Counted from the first letter of the stretch, positions 35,799-45,643 are shown. The stretch is DNA of 64,000 bases from Nocardia miyunensis NBRC 108239 (GCF_001613065.1 NZ_BDBQ01000010.1:1-64000), one strand, 5' to 3'. Numbers and translations are program-made. Notes: a model not told the origin generated them from the sequence alone.

Positions 35799-36395
35799 CT
35801 ATCCAATCCGACACTGTGTCTTCGGCCTCCGCTCCGCTCCGGCGGGCCGCGGCCCCCAAGGGCCGATTCTTCCCTCCCTCCGCTCCCCCGCTTCGCTCCT
35901 CCGCTCCGGTCAGTCCAGAATCGACCCGGGCCGCGGCCTCGGAGCTGGTGTTTCCAGGAGTGGGGGGAAATCTGGTGATCTGTGGGTTCTGGCTTCGGTC
36001 CGGCCAAACCGAGCCACGATCGGATGCTTACGCTCCCTGGAGCAGGCGGAAACTGGTGACCTGTGGGTTCTGGCTTCGGTCCGGCCAAACCGAGCCACGA
36101 TCGGACGCTGACACTCCCCGGAGTGGGCGAAACTGGTGACCTGTGGGTTCTGGCATCGATCCGGCCGTGCAGCGCCATGATCGGATGCTGACGCTTCTGG
36201 AGTAGGCGAAACCAGGTGGCCTCCGCGGGTGCCGGGTTCGGTTCGACCGCAAGCGAACATCTCTGGGGCGGAGCCTTCTCGCACTGCTTGTGGGCAACGT
36301 TTCGGCCATCGGATGGGCTGTGTCGTACGACACCGCGAAGTGTGGTGGGTGGTGGGCGCGCGTGTCGGGCTGTGGTAGGCGATGCTGTACGCGAG
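35799..36395. other. Repeat-bearing intergenic region
   Basis: 597 bp between the helicase start and the YihY start, holding the inverted 22-bp dispersed repeat at 35825-35846 and the 80-bp tandem array described separately. No coding ORF is convincing. Confidence 0.45.
35953..36212. repeat. 80-81-bp tandem repeat, about 3.2 copies
   Basis: Units begin at about 35972, 36053 and 36133 with ctggtgaCctgtgggttctg, continue through cggccaaaccgagccacg and end with gctccctggagtaggcgg-like sequence; a partial unit precedes the first. Units 1 and 2 are almost identical; the third has drifted. The array is non-coding as far as I can tell and differs from the 147-bp repeat near 741. Confidence 0.75.
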
Positions 36396-37511
36396 ATGAA
36401 TGATCAGAGAGTGCCGCGAACGGACGGTAACCGGCCGAGGTGGGCCGGGCCGGCGGTGCGTGCGGTCGGGCGATGGCTGGTTCTGGTTGTCGGGCATGTG
36501 GTGCATGCGCTGCTGCGGACCTGGGCATTGGTGGCACGGGTGGTCGTAAAGGCTTGGAACGACTCGATATTCACCAAATCCGCGGCGGCGGCCTTTTGGC
36601 AGATGTTGTCGCTGGCTCCGCTGCTGCTGGGGCTGCTGGGCTGTCTCGGCTACGTCGGCGGGTGGTTCGGGCCCGACACGGTGCACATCGTCGAGAGCAA
36701 GATCATCACCTTCAGCCGGAACCTGTTCAGCTCGACCGTGGTCGACGACCTCATCGCACCCACCGTGCGCGATGTGCTGCGACGCGGGCGCGGTGCGGTG
36801 GTGTCGATCGGATTCGTGTTGTCACTGTGGGCCGGATCCTCGGCGATGGCGACGTTCGTGGACTCCATCGTGGACGCGCACAATCAGCAGGACGCCCGGA
36901 ATCCGGTGTGGCAGCGCATTTTCGCCCTGCTGCTGTACGTGGGGTTCCTGATCGTGTCGGTGTTCGTCCTGCCGCTGGTCGCGGTCGGCCCGGTGCTGAT
37001 CGGGCGGGCGCTGCCGGAGTCGTGGCGCGAACCCGGACTGCGGCTGCTGGACTCGTTCTACTATCCGGGCACCGGACTGCTGCTCATCATCGGGCTGACC
37101 ACGCTGTACAAATTCGCGCTGCACCGCTCGCTGCCGTGGCACCGGCTCTTCGGGGGTGCGTTGGTCGCGGGCGCGTTCTTCATGACCGCCAGCGTCATCC
37201 TGCGGCGCTATCTCGCCTGGGTCACCCGCAGCGGCATCAGCTACGGGGCGTTGTCCACCCCGATCGCGTTCCTGCTGTTCACCTATTTCCTCGCGTTCGC
37301 GGTCATTCTCGGCGCGGAATTCAATGCGACCGTGCAGGAGTTCTGGCCCGCCCGCCGCACCCGGTTCGACATCATCCGGCGGTGGCTCTCGTTCCGGCTG
37401 CATCGCACGATCGACTCGGCCATCGAACCGTCCGGGGACGACTCGACGACAAACCCGGAATCCGGCCCGCGACGTCCGCCCGGCACCAATCCCCTGCGGA
37501 TCTCCTGGTAG
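36396..37511 (+). CDS. YihY/BrkB-family inner-membrane protein
   Basis: 371 residues from ATG 36396 (MNDQRVPRTD); the frame is open upstream into the repeat region. Six transmembrane helices: family features are SAAAAFWQMLSLAPLLLGLL near the first helix, SLWAGSSAMATFVDSIVDAH, and GISYGALSTPIAFLLFTYF with AVILGAEFNATVQE. Once called ribonuclease BN, now regarded as a membrane protein of unclear function (transport or serum resistance). The C-terminal 50 residues are charged. Confidence 0.88.
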   Translation: MNDQRVPRTDGNRPRWAGPAVRAVGRWLVLVVGHVVHALLRTWALVARVVVKAWNDSIFTKSAAAAFWQMLSLAPLLLGLLGCLGYVGGWFGPDTVHIVESKIITFSRNLFSSTVVDDLIAPTVRDVLRRGRGAVVSIGFVLSLWAGSSAMATFVDSIVDAHNQQDARNPVWQRIFALLLYVGFLIVSVFVLPLVAVGPVLIGRALPESWREPGLRLLDSFYYPGTGLLLIIGLTTLYKFALHRSLPWHRLFGGALVAGAFFMTASVILRRYLAWVTRSGISYGALSTPIAFLLFTYFLAFAVILGAEFNATVQEFWPARRTRFDIIRRWLSFRLHRTIDSAIEPSGDDSTTNPESGPRRPPGTNPLRISW

Positions 37512-37579
37512 CGGCACGCTCCGAATACCGGACACCACAACCGAATCGGACCGCCGACGCATCGCGAGCCGACCCCGGA

Positions 37580-38335
37580 TCAGTCGCTCTCGGAGACGTG
37601 CGAGTTCGGAAACGCCTGCGCCAGTGCCGCATCGGCGATGATCTGGGTCAGCAGATCCTTGAGCGGGCACTCCGGCAGCATCGCCGCCGTACCGGCGAAC
37701 GGTTCGGCCACATCGAGTCCGTCGGCCGCCAATTCGGCTATCACCCAGGGCATTCCGGTCCCGTCCGCGGAATAGCCCAGGGCCTCGCGCAGAGCGGCGA
37801 TGGTGGACAGCATCAGCTCGGCGCGGGCGGCGACCGCCGCGCTCATCCGCTCCTCCAGTTCGGCGCGACGATCCTCCAGCGCACGGAGTTCGAGGTCCGC
37901 CGCGTCCTCCTGGGCCTCGCTGATCCGCACGAGCCCGCCCTCGAGCAGCTCGAATCCCTCGTCCAGAACCAGTGTGCCGACGGCGATCTCCTTCTTCGCC
38001 AGGCCCGGCATATCGCGCATGAACCCGTCCAGGGCGTCCATCGCCGCGATCATCCTGGCGCGGATGTCCACCCGGCGCTGATGCTCCCGCTCGGCCGCGT
38101 CGCGTTCGGCCAGCGCGTGATCGAGCGCGCGCTCGAGTTGCAGCGCCAGCGACAGCGAATCCGGCGCGATCGCGCCCCGCAACAACTCCTGCCCCTCCGG
38201 CGGGGTGGCGATGTCGAGGAAATGACCGACGCTCTCGCGCAGGGACTGTAGTTCCTCGCGGCAGAGTCCTGGTTGACGGAACACCTGCAGATACTGTTCG
38301 AGGGTTACCGATAGATCGATTTCGTCGTCACTCAC
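37580..38335 (-). CDS. Conserved hypothetical protein with coiled coil
   Basis: 251 residues from GTG 38335 (VSDDEIDLSV), preceded by GAGGTC; upstream frame to 38722 is non-coding. Acidic, mostly helical: EQYLQVFRQPGLCREELQSL, a central helix with many Glu/Arg (ALDHALAERDAAEREHQRRV), and a long coiled-coil (LELRALEDRRAELEERM). A cytosolic scaffold or secretion chaperone would fit, but I do not recognise the family. Downstream of the AraC gene by 73 bp on the same strand. Confidence 0.7.
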   Translation of the reverse strand: MSDDEIDLSVTLEQYLQVFRQPGLCREELQSLRESVGHFLDIATPPEGQELLRGAIAPDSLSLALQLERALDHALAERDAAEREHQRRVDIRARMIAAMDALDGFMRDMPGLAKKEIAVGTLVLDEGFELLEGGLVRISEAQEDAADLELRALEDRRAELEERMSAAVAARAELMLSTIAALREALGYSADGTGMPWVIAELAADGLDVAEPFAGTAAMLPECPLKDLLTQIIADAALAQAFPNSHVSESD

Positions 38336-38408
38336 GACCTCACCTCGCCCGTGCTCGGCTCCGTCCTGCGTCGAGCCTACTGTGCCGGTAGCTCGCTCGC
38401 AGGCTAGC

Positions 38409-39458
38409 TCACGCCTTCGAGCCTGCCACAGGCGGCGATCCCATGGCGGGAACCCGCGCGATCTCGCTCGTCCGGCGCGTGCCGGACGGCCGTTCCGCGC
38501 GGAAGGTCCTGCGATAGGCCAGCGGCGGAACCCCCAGTTCGATCCGCATGTGGTGACGCAGCGAAGCGGCGCTGCCCATCCCGGCGGCGCGGGCAACCTC
38601 ATCGATCGGCAGGTCGGTGGTCTCGAGCAGATACCGCGCGTGCCGCAGCCGCTGCTGCAACAGCCACGCGCCGGGGGCCTGCCCGGTCTCGGATTTGAAT
38701 CGCCGGGTGAAGGTGCGCACACTCATCCGCGCGTGCGCGGCCATGGTGGCCAGATCCAGTTGTTCGCGATCGAGATGCCGCAGCATCCAGGCCCGGGTGG
38801 GCGCTGTGCCGTCGGAGCCGTCGTCGGGGATGTTCCGGTCGATGAACTGCGACTGCCCGCCCTCCCGCCAGGGCGGCACCACGCAGTAGCGTGCGGCGCG
38901 ATTGGCGACCTCGCTGCCGTGATCGGTGCGCAGCAGATGCAGGCACAGGTCCAGTCCGGCGGCCAAACCCGCTGCGGTGCAGATGTTCCCGTCCTCGACG
39001 AACAGCAGATTCTCGTCGAGGCGCACCCGCGGGAACAGTCGGCGGAAGTCCTCGGCGTGGGCCCAGTGCGTTGTGGCCCGGCGGCCGTCCAGCAGGCCCG
39101 CGGCGCCGAGGACGAACGCGCCGGTGCAGATCGACACGATGCGCGCGTCATCCCGGATCGTCGACAGGGCCTCGGCCACCTCGCCGGGCAGCGTACCGTG
39201 CCGCCTCGCCCGCGGAAGCTGCGTCCCCGGGACGATCACGGTGTCGGCGGTGGCCAGCAGTTCCGGCCCGGCCTGCGGAACGATCGTGTATCCCGACGTG
39301 GACATCACACCGGCCGGATCGAGACCGCACAGCCGCACGTCGTACAGCGGCGAATCATCCGGTCCGCGAGCGGAACCGAGCACGGTCGGCGGAATCGTCA
39401 TATCGAACCCCACGACCGGCGCGAGCGCCAGCACGGCCACGGTGTGCATCGGACTCAC
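38409..39458 (-). CDS. GlxA-family transcriptional regulator (DJ-1/PfpI plus AraC)
   Basis: 349 residues from GTG 39458, chosen because GAGAGAGG lies 6 nt upstream; ATG 39449 is an alternative. N-terminal DJ-1/PfpI amidotransferase-like domain (residues 1-175), with the nucleophile-elbow Cys in SICTGAFVLGAAGLLDG, then an AraC HTH pair (FTRRFKSETGQAPGAWLLQQ and EVARAAGMGSAASLRHHM). Such regulators sense small metabolites (for example carnitine or arginine). The target is unknown. Confidence 0.9.
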   Translation of the reverse strand: MSPMHTVAVLALAPVVGFDMTIPPTVLGSARGPDDSPLYDVRLCGLDPAGVMSTSGYTIVPQAGPELLATADTVIVPGTQLPRARRHGTLPGEVAEALSTIRDDARIVSICTGAFVLGAAGLLDGRRATTHWAHAEDFRRLFPRVRLDENLLFVEDGNICTAAGLAAGLDLCLHLLRTDHGSEVANRAARYCVVPPWREGGQSQFIDRNIPDDGSDGTAPTRAWMLRHLDREQLDLATMAAHARMSVRTFTRRFKSETGQAPGAWLLQQRLRHARYLLETTDLPIDEVARAAGMGSAASLRHHMRIELGVPPLAYRRTFRAERPSGTRRTSEIARVPAMGSPPVAGSKA

Positions 39459-39600
39459 CGATATCCTCTCTCCCATACACACCGGCACACCGGACGATCG
39501 CCGCGAACCGCGGCAGCCACCAGGTCATCGGCACAGCGAACGGACCCCGATCCGGCGGCGAGGCTATATCCAAGCGCTGCAACGGATTCCGCCGCCACGA

Positions 39601-40338
39601 TCACGACTTTGCCTTCCCTGTGACCGGATCGCGGTCGGTGAGGCAGTAGATTCCGCCGACCGGATCTCGCATCACCGTCCAGGCGGCGCCCTCGTCGATG
39701 CGCCGCGCGCCGAGATCCTGATGCCAGGCGGCCACGTCCTCACGATTCGAGCAGGCCAGATCCAGATGCGCGGCGGGCGAGCGGTCCTGGGTCAAGCGCT
39801 GCAACAGGATTCGGATCGGGAGGTGATCCGGCACCGCCAGGCGGGTGAACTCCGGTTCGGACGTCTCCGCCAAGTCCCACCCGGTCAGCGCGGACCAGAA
39901 GCGGACCTCGTCGTCGAAGGCGCTCGGGCCGAAATCGAGGCAGATCTGGTCGAGGCGGCTGACCGAATCACCGGGCGAATCGACGGGCGGCGGGACCTGT
40001 CGCCCGTTCTCCGTGGTGAGACAGAACGCGAGACCACGCGGTGAGCGCATCAGCGCCCAACCGCCGTGATCGGCGACGACGCGCGCCCCGAGCCCGCGGG
40101 CGTGATCACGAACGGCCGCGAGATCGTCCACATCGAGATCCAGATGCGCGCCACCGGAATCGCCGACCGCCTGGATCCGCAGGCACGGATCACCTCGAGC
40201 GGGTAGCAGAGTCGCGAATTCGCCTTGCTCACCGCGACGTTCGGACGGGTTCGTGCGCGTCACCGTCGTCCAGAACGACGCGGCCTCCTCGAAGCGGTCC
40301 GCCGGGCGATCGATGAACGCACAATTCCACCGGATCAT
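39601..40338 (-). CDS. VOC (glyoxalase-like) family protein, two-domain
   Basis: 245 residues from ATG 40338 with GGAGG 5 nt upstream. Two VOC modules: HLDLDVDDLAAVRDHARGLG (first) and HLDLACSNREDVAAWHQDLG (second), each giving half of the metal or substrate cavity; His and Asp ligand candidates are visible. Resembles actinobacterial 2-domain VOC enzymes with unknown substrates. It is followed by a divergent MFS gene. Confidence 0.82.
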   Translation of the reverse strand: MIRWNCAFIDRPADRFEEAASFWTTVTRTNPSERRGEQGEFATLLPARGDPCLRIQAVGDSGGAHLDLDVDDLAAVRDHARGLGARVVADHGGWALMRSPRGLAFCLTTENGRQVPPPVDSPGDSVSRLDQICLDFGPSAFDDEVRFWSALTGWDLAETSEPEFTRLAVPDHLPIRILLQRLTQDRSPAAHLDLACSNREDVAAWHQDLGARRIDEGAAWTVMRDPVGGIYCLTDRDPVTGKAKS

Positions 40339-40425
40339 CGCATCCTCCAGAAGTTGGCCAGATATCGACGGATTGTGGCATTCAGGCCACTCGTGGCGCA
40401 ACCGTCTCTCCGGCACGCTCGTCGG

Positions 40426-41784
40426 GTGACCCAATTGCAGGACCCCACCTCGGAGTCGAACGAACGCGTCGCGCCGGATACCGGAGCGCCGAACCCGGCA
40501 CGCTCATCGCGCCTGGCCCGCATGCCGATTCATCCGGCCTGGTTCGTGGCCGTCGCGGGATTCGTGGCGTTGATCGGGGCGGCCGGATTCCGGTCGGTGC
40601 CCAGTGTGCTGATGGATCCGCTGCATCGGGAGTTCGGCTGGTCGCACGGGACGATCGGGGCGGCGGTTTCGCTGAATGTGCTGCTGTACGGGGTGATCTC
40701 ACCGTTCGCGGCGGCACTGATGGACCGGTTCGGCATCCGGCGGGTGGTGGCCTGCGCGCTGGTGCTGGTGGCGGCCGGCAGTGGGCTGACGGTGTTCATG
40801 ACCCGGCCCTGGCAACTGATGGCGACCTGGGGACTACTGGTCGGGCTGGGTGTCGGCTCGATGTCGATGCCGTTCGTGGCCACCATCACCGGACGCTGGT
40901 TCATCCGGCATCGCGGACTGGTCACCGGTGTGCTCACCGCGGCCGGGGCCACCGGACAGCTGGTGTTCCTGCCGCTGATCTCGGCGCTGGCGCAGGCGCA
41001 CGGCTGGCGCACGCCGTCACTCGTGGTCGCGGGTGCGGCGCTGGCGGTGGTTCCGCTGGTGCTGCTGTTGATCCGGGATTTCCCCAGCGATATCGGCGCC
41101 AGGGCCTACGGGGCCGAACCGGACAGCCGGGCGGGGGTTCGGACCGTCCTGCGCGGTGGGGCGGCGCGTGCGGTGACGGTGCTGTTCCGGGTGGGGCGCA
41201 CACACCGATTCTGGTTGCTGGCAGGCGGTTTCGCGGTGTGCGGCGCGTCGACCAACGGGCTGGTCGGCACCTATTTCGTCAGTGCGGCGCACGATCACGG
41301 CATGCCGCCCACCACCGCGGCGGGACTGCTCGCCACGGTCGGCATCTTCGACGTCGCCGGGACCATCGCGTCGGGCTGGCTCACCGACCGCATCGAATCC
41401 CGGTACCTGCTGATGACCTACTACGGGCTGCGCGGGTTGTCGCTGGTGATCCTGCCCTCGCTGCTCGCGCCGCGGACCGAGCCGAGCATGTGGGTGTTCA
41501 TCGTGTTCTACGGGCTGGACTGGATCGCGACGGTGCCGCCCACAGTTGCCTTGTGCCGCAAGTACTTCGGCGACGACGGCCCGGTCGCGTTCGGCTGGGT
41601 GTTCGCCTCCCACCAGATCGGCGCGGCCCTGGCGGCCACCGGCGCGGGCATCATCCGCGACGTTCGCGGCAGCTACGATCTGGCCTGGTACATCGCGGGC
41701 GCGCTGTGCGCGATCGCCATGGTGATGTCCGCATTCATCCGTTCGAAGAAAACGGGTACCCCCGCTCAGCCGTCTATCGAATGA
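40426..41784 (+). CDS. MFS transporter (oxalate/formate or monocarboxylate-like family)
   Basis: 452 residues from GTG 40426 (VTQLQDPTSE); M at RMPIHPAWF is an alternative. Twelve helices; HREFGWSHGTIGAAVSLNVL and PFAAALMDRFGIRRVVACAL are typical of the MCT/OxlT group, as is AGTIASGWLTDRIESRYLLM. Probably imports or exports a small carboxylate. Its 3' end overlaps the DUF3099 gene by 19 bp. Confidence 0.85.
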   Translation: MTQLQDPTSESNERVAPDTGAPNPARSSRLARMPIHPAWFVAVAGFVALIGAAGFRSVPSVLMDPLHREFGWSHGTIGAAVSLNVLLYGVISPFAAALMDRFGIRRVVACALVLVAAGSGLTVFMTRPWQLMATWGLLVGLGVGSMSMPFVATITGRWFIRHRGLVTGVLTAAGATGQLVFLPLISALAQAHGWRTPSLVVAGAALAVVPLVLLLIRDFPSDIGARAYGAEPDSRAGVRTVLRGGAARAVTVLFRVGRTHRFWLLAGGFAVCGASTNGLVGTYFVSAAHDHGMPPTTAAGLLATVGIFDVAGTIASGWLTDRIESRYLLMTYYGLRGLSLVILPSLLAPRTEPSMWVFIVFYGLDWIATVPPTVALCRKYFGDDGPVAFGWVFASHQIGAALAATGAGIIRDVRGSYDLAWYIAGALCAIAMVMSAFIRSKKTGTPAQPSIE

Positions 41785-42275
41785 TGGTGGCCCGACTCGA
41801 TGGCCTTGTGTTCGGCGCGGCGGCCGTCCCAGCGGCTCGGCTCGTCCTTGCGGCGCGGCGGCCGGTCGTTGGCGACGAGCACCGCGATCCACGGGAGCGG
41901 GACCGAGACGCCGATGATGGCCAGCGAGATGAGCGCGTTGTGCCACAGCCCGTACGCGCCCGCGGCCAGCACCAGGCACGGAATTCGGAAACCCATCAGC
42001 AGCATGTACCGGCGCACCCGGTCCCGGTGTTGCTGTTCCAGTGACGGCGCGGCCTCGGTGATCAGGACCGGGGCGTCTTGCTTGGGCGCGCGGAAGAACC
42101 CGCCCTCGCTGCGGGGCGGCGGAGGCGGAACAGCTCCGGTCGGAGGGAACTGCACCTCGGGATCGGGCTCGTGCTGCGCGGCGTCGCCCTTGCGCCCCGC
42201 TTCGTCGCGGGGTTCACCGCCATCCACCGGCCGGCCGGGGACTTCGGCATCGGGAATTTCGCCATCACGCTGCAT
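41766..42275 (-). CDS. DUF3099 membrane protein
   Basis: 169 residues. The N-terminus (about 60 residues) is Pro/Glu/Asp-rich, and the DUF3099 core has VLITEAAPSLEQQHRDRVRR then two transmembrane helices (about 92-112 and 115-133). The C-terminus (DEPSRWDGRRAEHKAIESG) is charged. Function unknown. In actinobacteria it accompanies a DUF3039 gene, here divergent and 95 bp away. Confidence 0.88.
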   Translation of the reverse strand: MQRDGEIPDAEVPGRPVDGGEPRDEAGRKGDAAQHEPDPEVQFPPTGAVPPPPPRSEGGFFRAPKQDAPVLITEAAPSLEQQHRDRVRRYMLLMGFRIPCLVLAAGAYGLWHNALISLAIIGVSVPLPWIAVLVANDRPPRRKDEPSRWDGRRAEHKAIESGHHHSIDG

Positions 42276-42369
42276 ACCTCGAGTCTTCCACTCCCCGAGA
42301 TCGGATGCACACGGCGTGATCGCGGCCGCCGGGCAGCGGCCCGGCAGTGGGATGCGGCATCATGGAGGG

Positions 42370-42603
42370 GTGAGCACCGATACCATCGTCCGCCCGGATA
42401 CGACCACCGACGAGTCGACCGACAGCGACACCCCCAAGTTCTTCCACTATGTGAAGAAGGACAAGATCGCCGAGAGTGCCGTCATGGGCACCCACGTGGT
42501 GGCCCTGTGCGGCGAGGTGTTCCCGGTCACCCGCTCGGCCAAGCCCGGCTCCCCGGTCTGCCCGGACTGCAAGCGCGTGTACGAAATGATGAAGAAGGAC
42601 TAG
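42370..42603 (+). CDS. DUF3039 protein
   Basis: 77 residues, GTG start (AGGGG immediately before). KFFHYVKKDKIAESAVMGTH leads to a zinc-binding CGEVF and CPDCKRVYEMM pair of cysteines. A short conserved actinobacterial protein, likely cytosolic zinc-binding and of unknown role. A hairpin follows. Confidence 0.9.
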   Translation: MSTDTIVRPDTTTDESTDSDTPKFFHYVKKDKIAESAVMGTHVVALCGEVFPVTRSAKPGSPVCPDCKRVYEMMKKD

Positions 42604-43098
42604 CGGTTCCCGCTGGTCAGATCTTTGCGGCCCGCTGAACTGGGCCGCAGAGTCGCATTCTGGTGCCCATTTCGAATGGGTTCGGCAGTTCCACCATGCG
42701 GCGGATGCCCTGGTTGATGTAGTGGCGCTCCGTCTCGCCCGGCCACGAATAAAGTTGCTTACGGCAACCAATTGTTAGATACTTGCCTTAGGCAACCAAG
42801 TGGGAGCGGTTCGGGGCATCGAAGGGACGGGTGCCGCGAACTGCTCACACGGCTGGGTGGACCGGACGTGGTCATCGGACCGTCAGGCGGCTGTATGCCG
42901 CATGTCGTTCGCCGCGCAGGCTCTGTCGCACTCCCGGCGTCGCGCCGACACGGCGAGCCGTGCACGCGACCCGAACTCGGTTGTCGGCAGGCACGTCGCT
43001 GAGCCCCGCTGAACTCCCCACCCGGCTCACGCGGACGTTGTCACGTATGGCGAGCACCGTCCCCACCCCCGGACTCCTCGGGCGCGAAAGGAAGTTAG
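42604..43098. promoter_or_regulatory. Exporter promoter region with two operator palindromes
   Basis: Within this 495-bp gap, GTTGCTTACGGCAAC (42754-42768) and CTTGCCTTAGGCAAC (42782-42796) are near-perfect palindromes on the TTGCC-TTA-GGCAA theme, 28 bp apart. They precede the exporter gene by about 300 bp and are good candidates for binding by the MarR protein encoded downstream of it. The intervening segment has no clear -10/-35. Confidence 0.55.
42626..42649. terminator. Terminator-like hairpin after DUF3039
   Basis: TGCGGCCC and GGGCCGCA pair as a perfect 8-bp stem with an 8-nt loop, 23 bp after the stop. Confidence 0.55.
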
Positions 43099-45561
43099 AT
43101 GGCAACCGCAGCACCGGCCGCCGAGGCGCGGGCGACGGCACCTGATTCAGGTGTCCCGATGTCCCATCGGCAGATCATGGAAGCTCTATCCGGGCTGCTG
43201 CTCGGGCTGTTCGTGACGATCCTGTCGTCCACCGTCGTGTCGAACGCGCTGCCGACGATCATCGCCGATCTGCACGCGAGCCAGACCACCTACACCTGGG
43301 TGATCACCGGGACGCTGCTCTCGATGACGATCACGACGCCGATCTGGGGCAAGCTCGCCGACCTGGTGAGCAAGAAGCTCCTGATCCAGCTCGCCCTGGT
43401 GATCTTCGTCGTCGGCTCGGCCATCGCCGGTCAGGCGCACAACCCCGCGATGCTGATCACGGCCCGGGTCATCCAGGGCCTGGGCGCCGGTGGACTCAGC
43501 GCCCTGGTGCAGGTGATCATGGCGGCGATGATCTCGCCACGCGAACGTGGCCGCTACTCCGGCTATACGGGCGCGGTCTTCGCCCTGGCCACCGTCGGCG
43601 GTCCGCTCATCGGCGGTCTCATCGTCGACACCTCCTGGCTCGGCTGGCGGTGGTGCTTCTACGTGGGCGTGCCGTTCGCCGTCATCGCGCTGATCGTCCT
43701 GCAGAAGACCCTGCACCTCCCGGTGAGCAAGCGGAAGGTCAAGATCGACTGGCTCGGCGCGACGCTGGTTTCCGGCGCGGCCGCGCTGCTGCTGCTCTGG
43801 GTCTCGTTCGCCGGCAGCAAGTACGACTGGCTGTCGTGGCAGACCGGCGCGATGGTCGGCGGCGCGGTCGTGCTGGCGGCGCTGTTCGTCGTGGCGGAGA
43901 ACTTCGCGAGCGAGCCGATCGTGCCGATGCGGCTGTTCCGGATCCGCACCCTGTCGCTGTCCACGCTGGCCAGCCTGTTCGTCGGCGTCGCGATGTTCGG
44001 CGCGACGACCTTCCTGAGCCAGTACTTCCAGCTGGCCCGCGGCGACTCGCCGACCAAGGCGGGCCTGATGACGCTGCCGATGATCGGCGGCCTGGCCGTC
44101 GCGTCGACGATCTCCGGGCGCTTCGTCAGCACCACGGGTCGCTGGAAGAACATCCTGGTGCTCGGCGCCGTGGCGATGACCGCCGGTTACGGCCTGCTGA
44201 GCATGGTGCGTTACGACACCTCCTACTGGCAGGTGGCGATCTACATGCTCTTCGTCGGGGCGGGCCTGGGCATGACCATGCAGAACCTGGTGCTGTGCGT
44301 GCAGAACCAGGTCCGGCCGCAGGAGCTCGGCGTGGCGAGCTCGACCGTCTCCTTCTTCCGCTCGCTCGGCGGTGCGATCGGCGTCTCGGCGCTCGGCGCG
44401 CTGCTGGGCAACCGGGTCACCCGTTACATGACGGACGGCCTGGCGAGCATCGGCATCCACAACCTCGGCGGGGGTGGCTCGGTACCGAAGCTGTCCGCGC
44501 TTCCGGCCCCGATCCGGGCGATCGTCCAGGCCGCCTACGGTCACGGCGTCGGCGACGTCTTCATGTACGCCGCGCCGTGCGCACTGATCGCGGTGATCGT
44601 GATCCTGTTCATCAAGGAAGTGCCGCTGCGCACGTCCAACAGCCAGGAGCCGCCGACCGGCGTGGTCGCCGCCGCGCCCGTGCCGGACGCCTCGGCGCGC
44701 GGTCGGCACGCCCGGCGTCCCGAGGTGGCCACCGCCGCGCTGTCCAACGGCCACGGCACCGCTCCGATGCAGGCGTACGACTCCGTCCGGGCGGGAGAGC
44801 CGCAGGACAGCGGCACGATCCGCGGTTTCGTCCGCAACGGCGGCGCTCCGGTGCCCCGTGCCGTGCTCACGCTGATCGACGTCGGCGGGCGCCAGATCGG
44901 CCGCGCGACCACCGGTGACGACGGACGCTACGTCCTGTCCGCTCCCGGTAGCGGCACCTACGTGCTGATCGCCGCGGCGGGAGATCACGACCCGCAGGCC
45001 GCGACCATTTCGGTCGGCGACCAGCCGGTCGACTTCGACGTGGCGCTCACCGGTTCCGGCAGCCTCGCCGGAGTCGTCCGGGGCGTGCACGGCGCACCCA
45101 TCGAAGGCGCGATGGTCGTCGTCGCGGACGGACGCGGTGAGGTCGTCGCCAGCGGCACGACCGACGCTGACGGCGGCTTCCTCATCTCCGCGGTGACCGC
45201 CGGCGGCTACACGCTCGCGGTCAGCGCCGACAGGTACCGGCCGGCCGCCATGCCGGTCGAGGTCGGCAGCGGCCAGACCCACCAGCAGGTCGAACTGCTG
45301 CTCGGCATGCGGGCCCACGGCACGATCCGGGCGGAGGGCCGCGGCCCGATCGCCGACGCACGCGTCACGCTGCTCGACGCGGCCGGGAACGTGGTCGGCG
45401 TGATGACCACCGGCCCGGACGGCGAGTACGACTTCCCCGGTCTGACCGGTGGTCGGTACACCGTCACGGCCACCGGGTACCCGGTGGTGGCGAGCGGGAT
45501 CGACCTGACCGGCCGCGGCGACGAGCCGCACGACCTGCTGCTCGGCCACCCCGCCGAATGA
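43099..45561 (+). CDS. DHA2 MFS drug exporter fused to three beta-sandwich (carboxypeptidase-regulatory-like) repeats
   Basis: 820 residues, AAGGAAG before the ATG. Residues 25-520 make a 14-helix EmrB/QacA-type exporter (LPTIIADLHASQTTYTWVIT, then LADLVSKKLLIQLALVIFVV). A Pro/Arg-rich linker follows, then three repeats at about 573-820, each with a DDGRY, DADGG or GPDGEY turn and a TYVL or RYTV strand (GTIRGFVRNGGAPVPRAVL, SLAGVVRGVHGAPIEGAMVV, GTIRAEGRGPIADARVTLL). Such folds resemble the prealbumin-like module of carboxypeptidase D. The tail may sit in the cytosol. Codon use is more uniformly GC3-rich than neighbours, suggesting transfer. Confidence 0.85.
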   Translation: MATAAPAAEARATAPDSGVPMSHRQIMEALSGLLLGLFVTILSSTVVSNALPTIIADLHASQTTYTWVITGTLLSMTITTPIWGKLADLVSKKLLIQLALVIFVVGSAIAGQAHNPAMLITARVIQGLGAGGLSALVQVIMAAMISPRERGRYSGYTGAVFALATVGGPLIGGLIVDTSWLGWRWCFYVGVPFAVIALIVLQKTLHLPVSKRKVKIDWLGATLVSGAAALLLLWVSFAGSKYDWLSWQTGAMVGGAVVLAALFVVAENFASEPIVPMRLFRIRTLSLSTLASLFVGVAMFGATTFLSQYFQLARGDSPTKAGLMTLPMIGGLAVASTISGRFVSTTGRWKNILVLGAVAMTAGYGLLSMVRYDTSYWQVAIYMLFVGAGLGMTMQNLVLCVQNQVRPQELGVASSTVSFFRSLGGAIGVSALGALLGNRVTRYMTDGLASIGIHNLGGGGSVPKLSALPAPIRAIVQAAYGHGVGDVFMYAAPCALIAVIVILFIKEVPLRTSNSQEPPTGVVAAAPVPDASARGRHARRPEVATAALSNGHGTAPMQAYDSVRAGEPQDSGTIRGFVRNGGAPVPRAVLTLIDVGGRQIGRATTGDDGRYVLSAPGSGTYVLIAAAGDHDPQAATISVGDQPVDFDVALTGSGSLAGVVRGVHGAPIEGAMVVVADGRGEVVASGTTDADGGFLISAVTAGGYTLAVSADRYRPAAMPVEVGSGQTHQQVELLLGMRAHGTIRAEGRGPIADARVTLLDAAGNVVGVMTTGPDGEYDFPGLTGGRYTVTATGYPVVASGIDLTGRGDEPHDLLLGHPAE

Positions 45562-45568
45562 CACGGGC

Positions 45569-45600
45569 CCGCCGGGCCGCCGACCGTGGCGGTCCGGCGG
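45569..45600. terminator. Hairpin between exporter and MarR gene
   Basis: CCGCCGGGCCGCC and GGCGGTCCGGCGG form a 13-bp stem (one G-U pair) with a 6-nt loop, 8 bp after the exporter stop. It may attenuate transcription into the MarR gene. Confidence 0.5.
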
Positions 45601-45643
45601 ACACCGATAAGGTGGCCCGGTACGGAGGGCAGATGAAGCAAGG

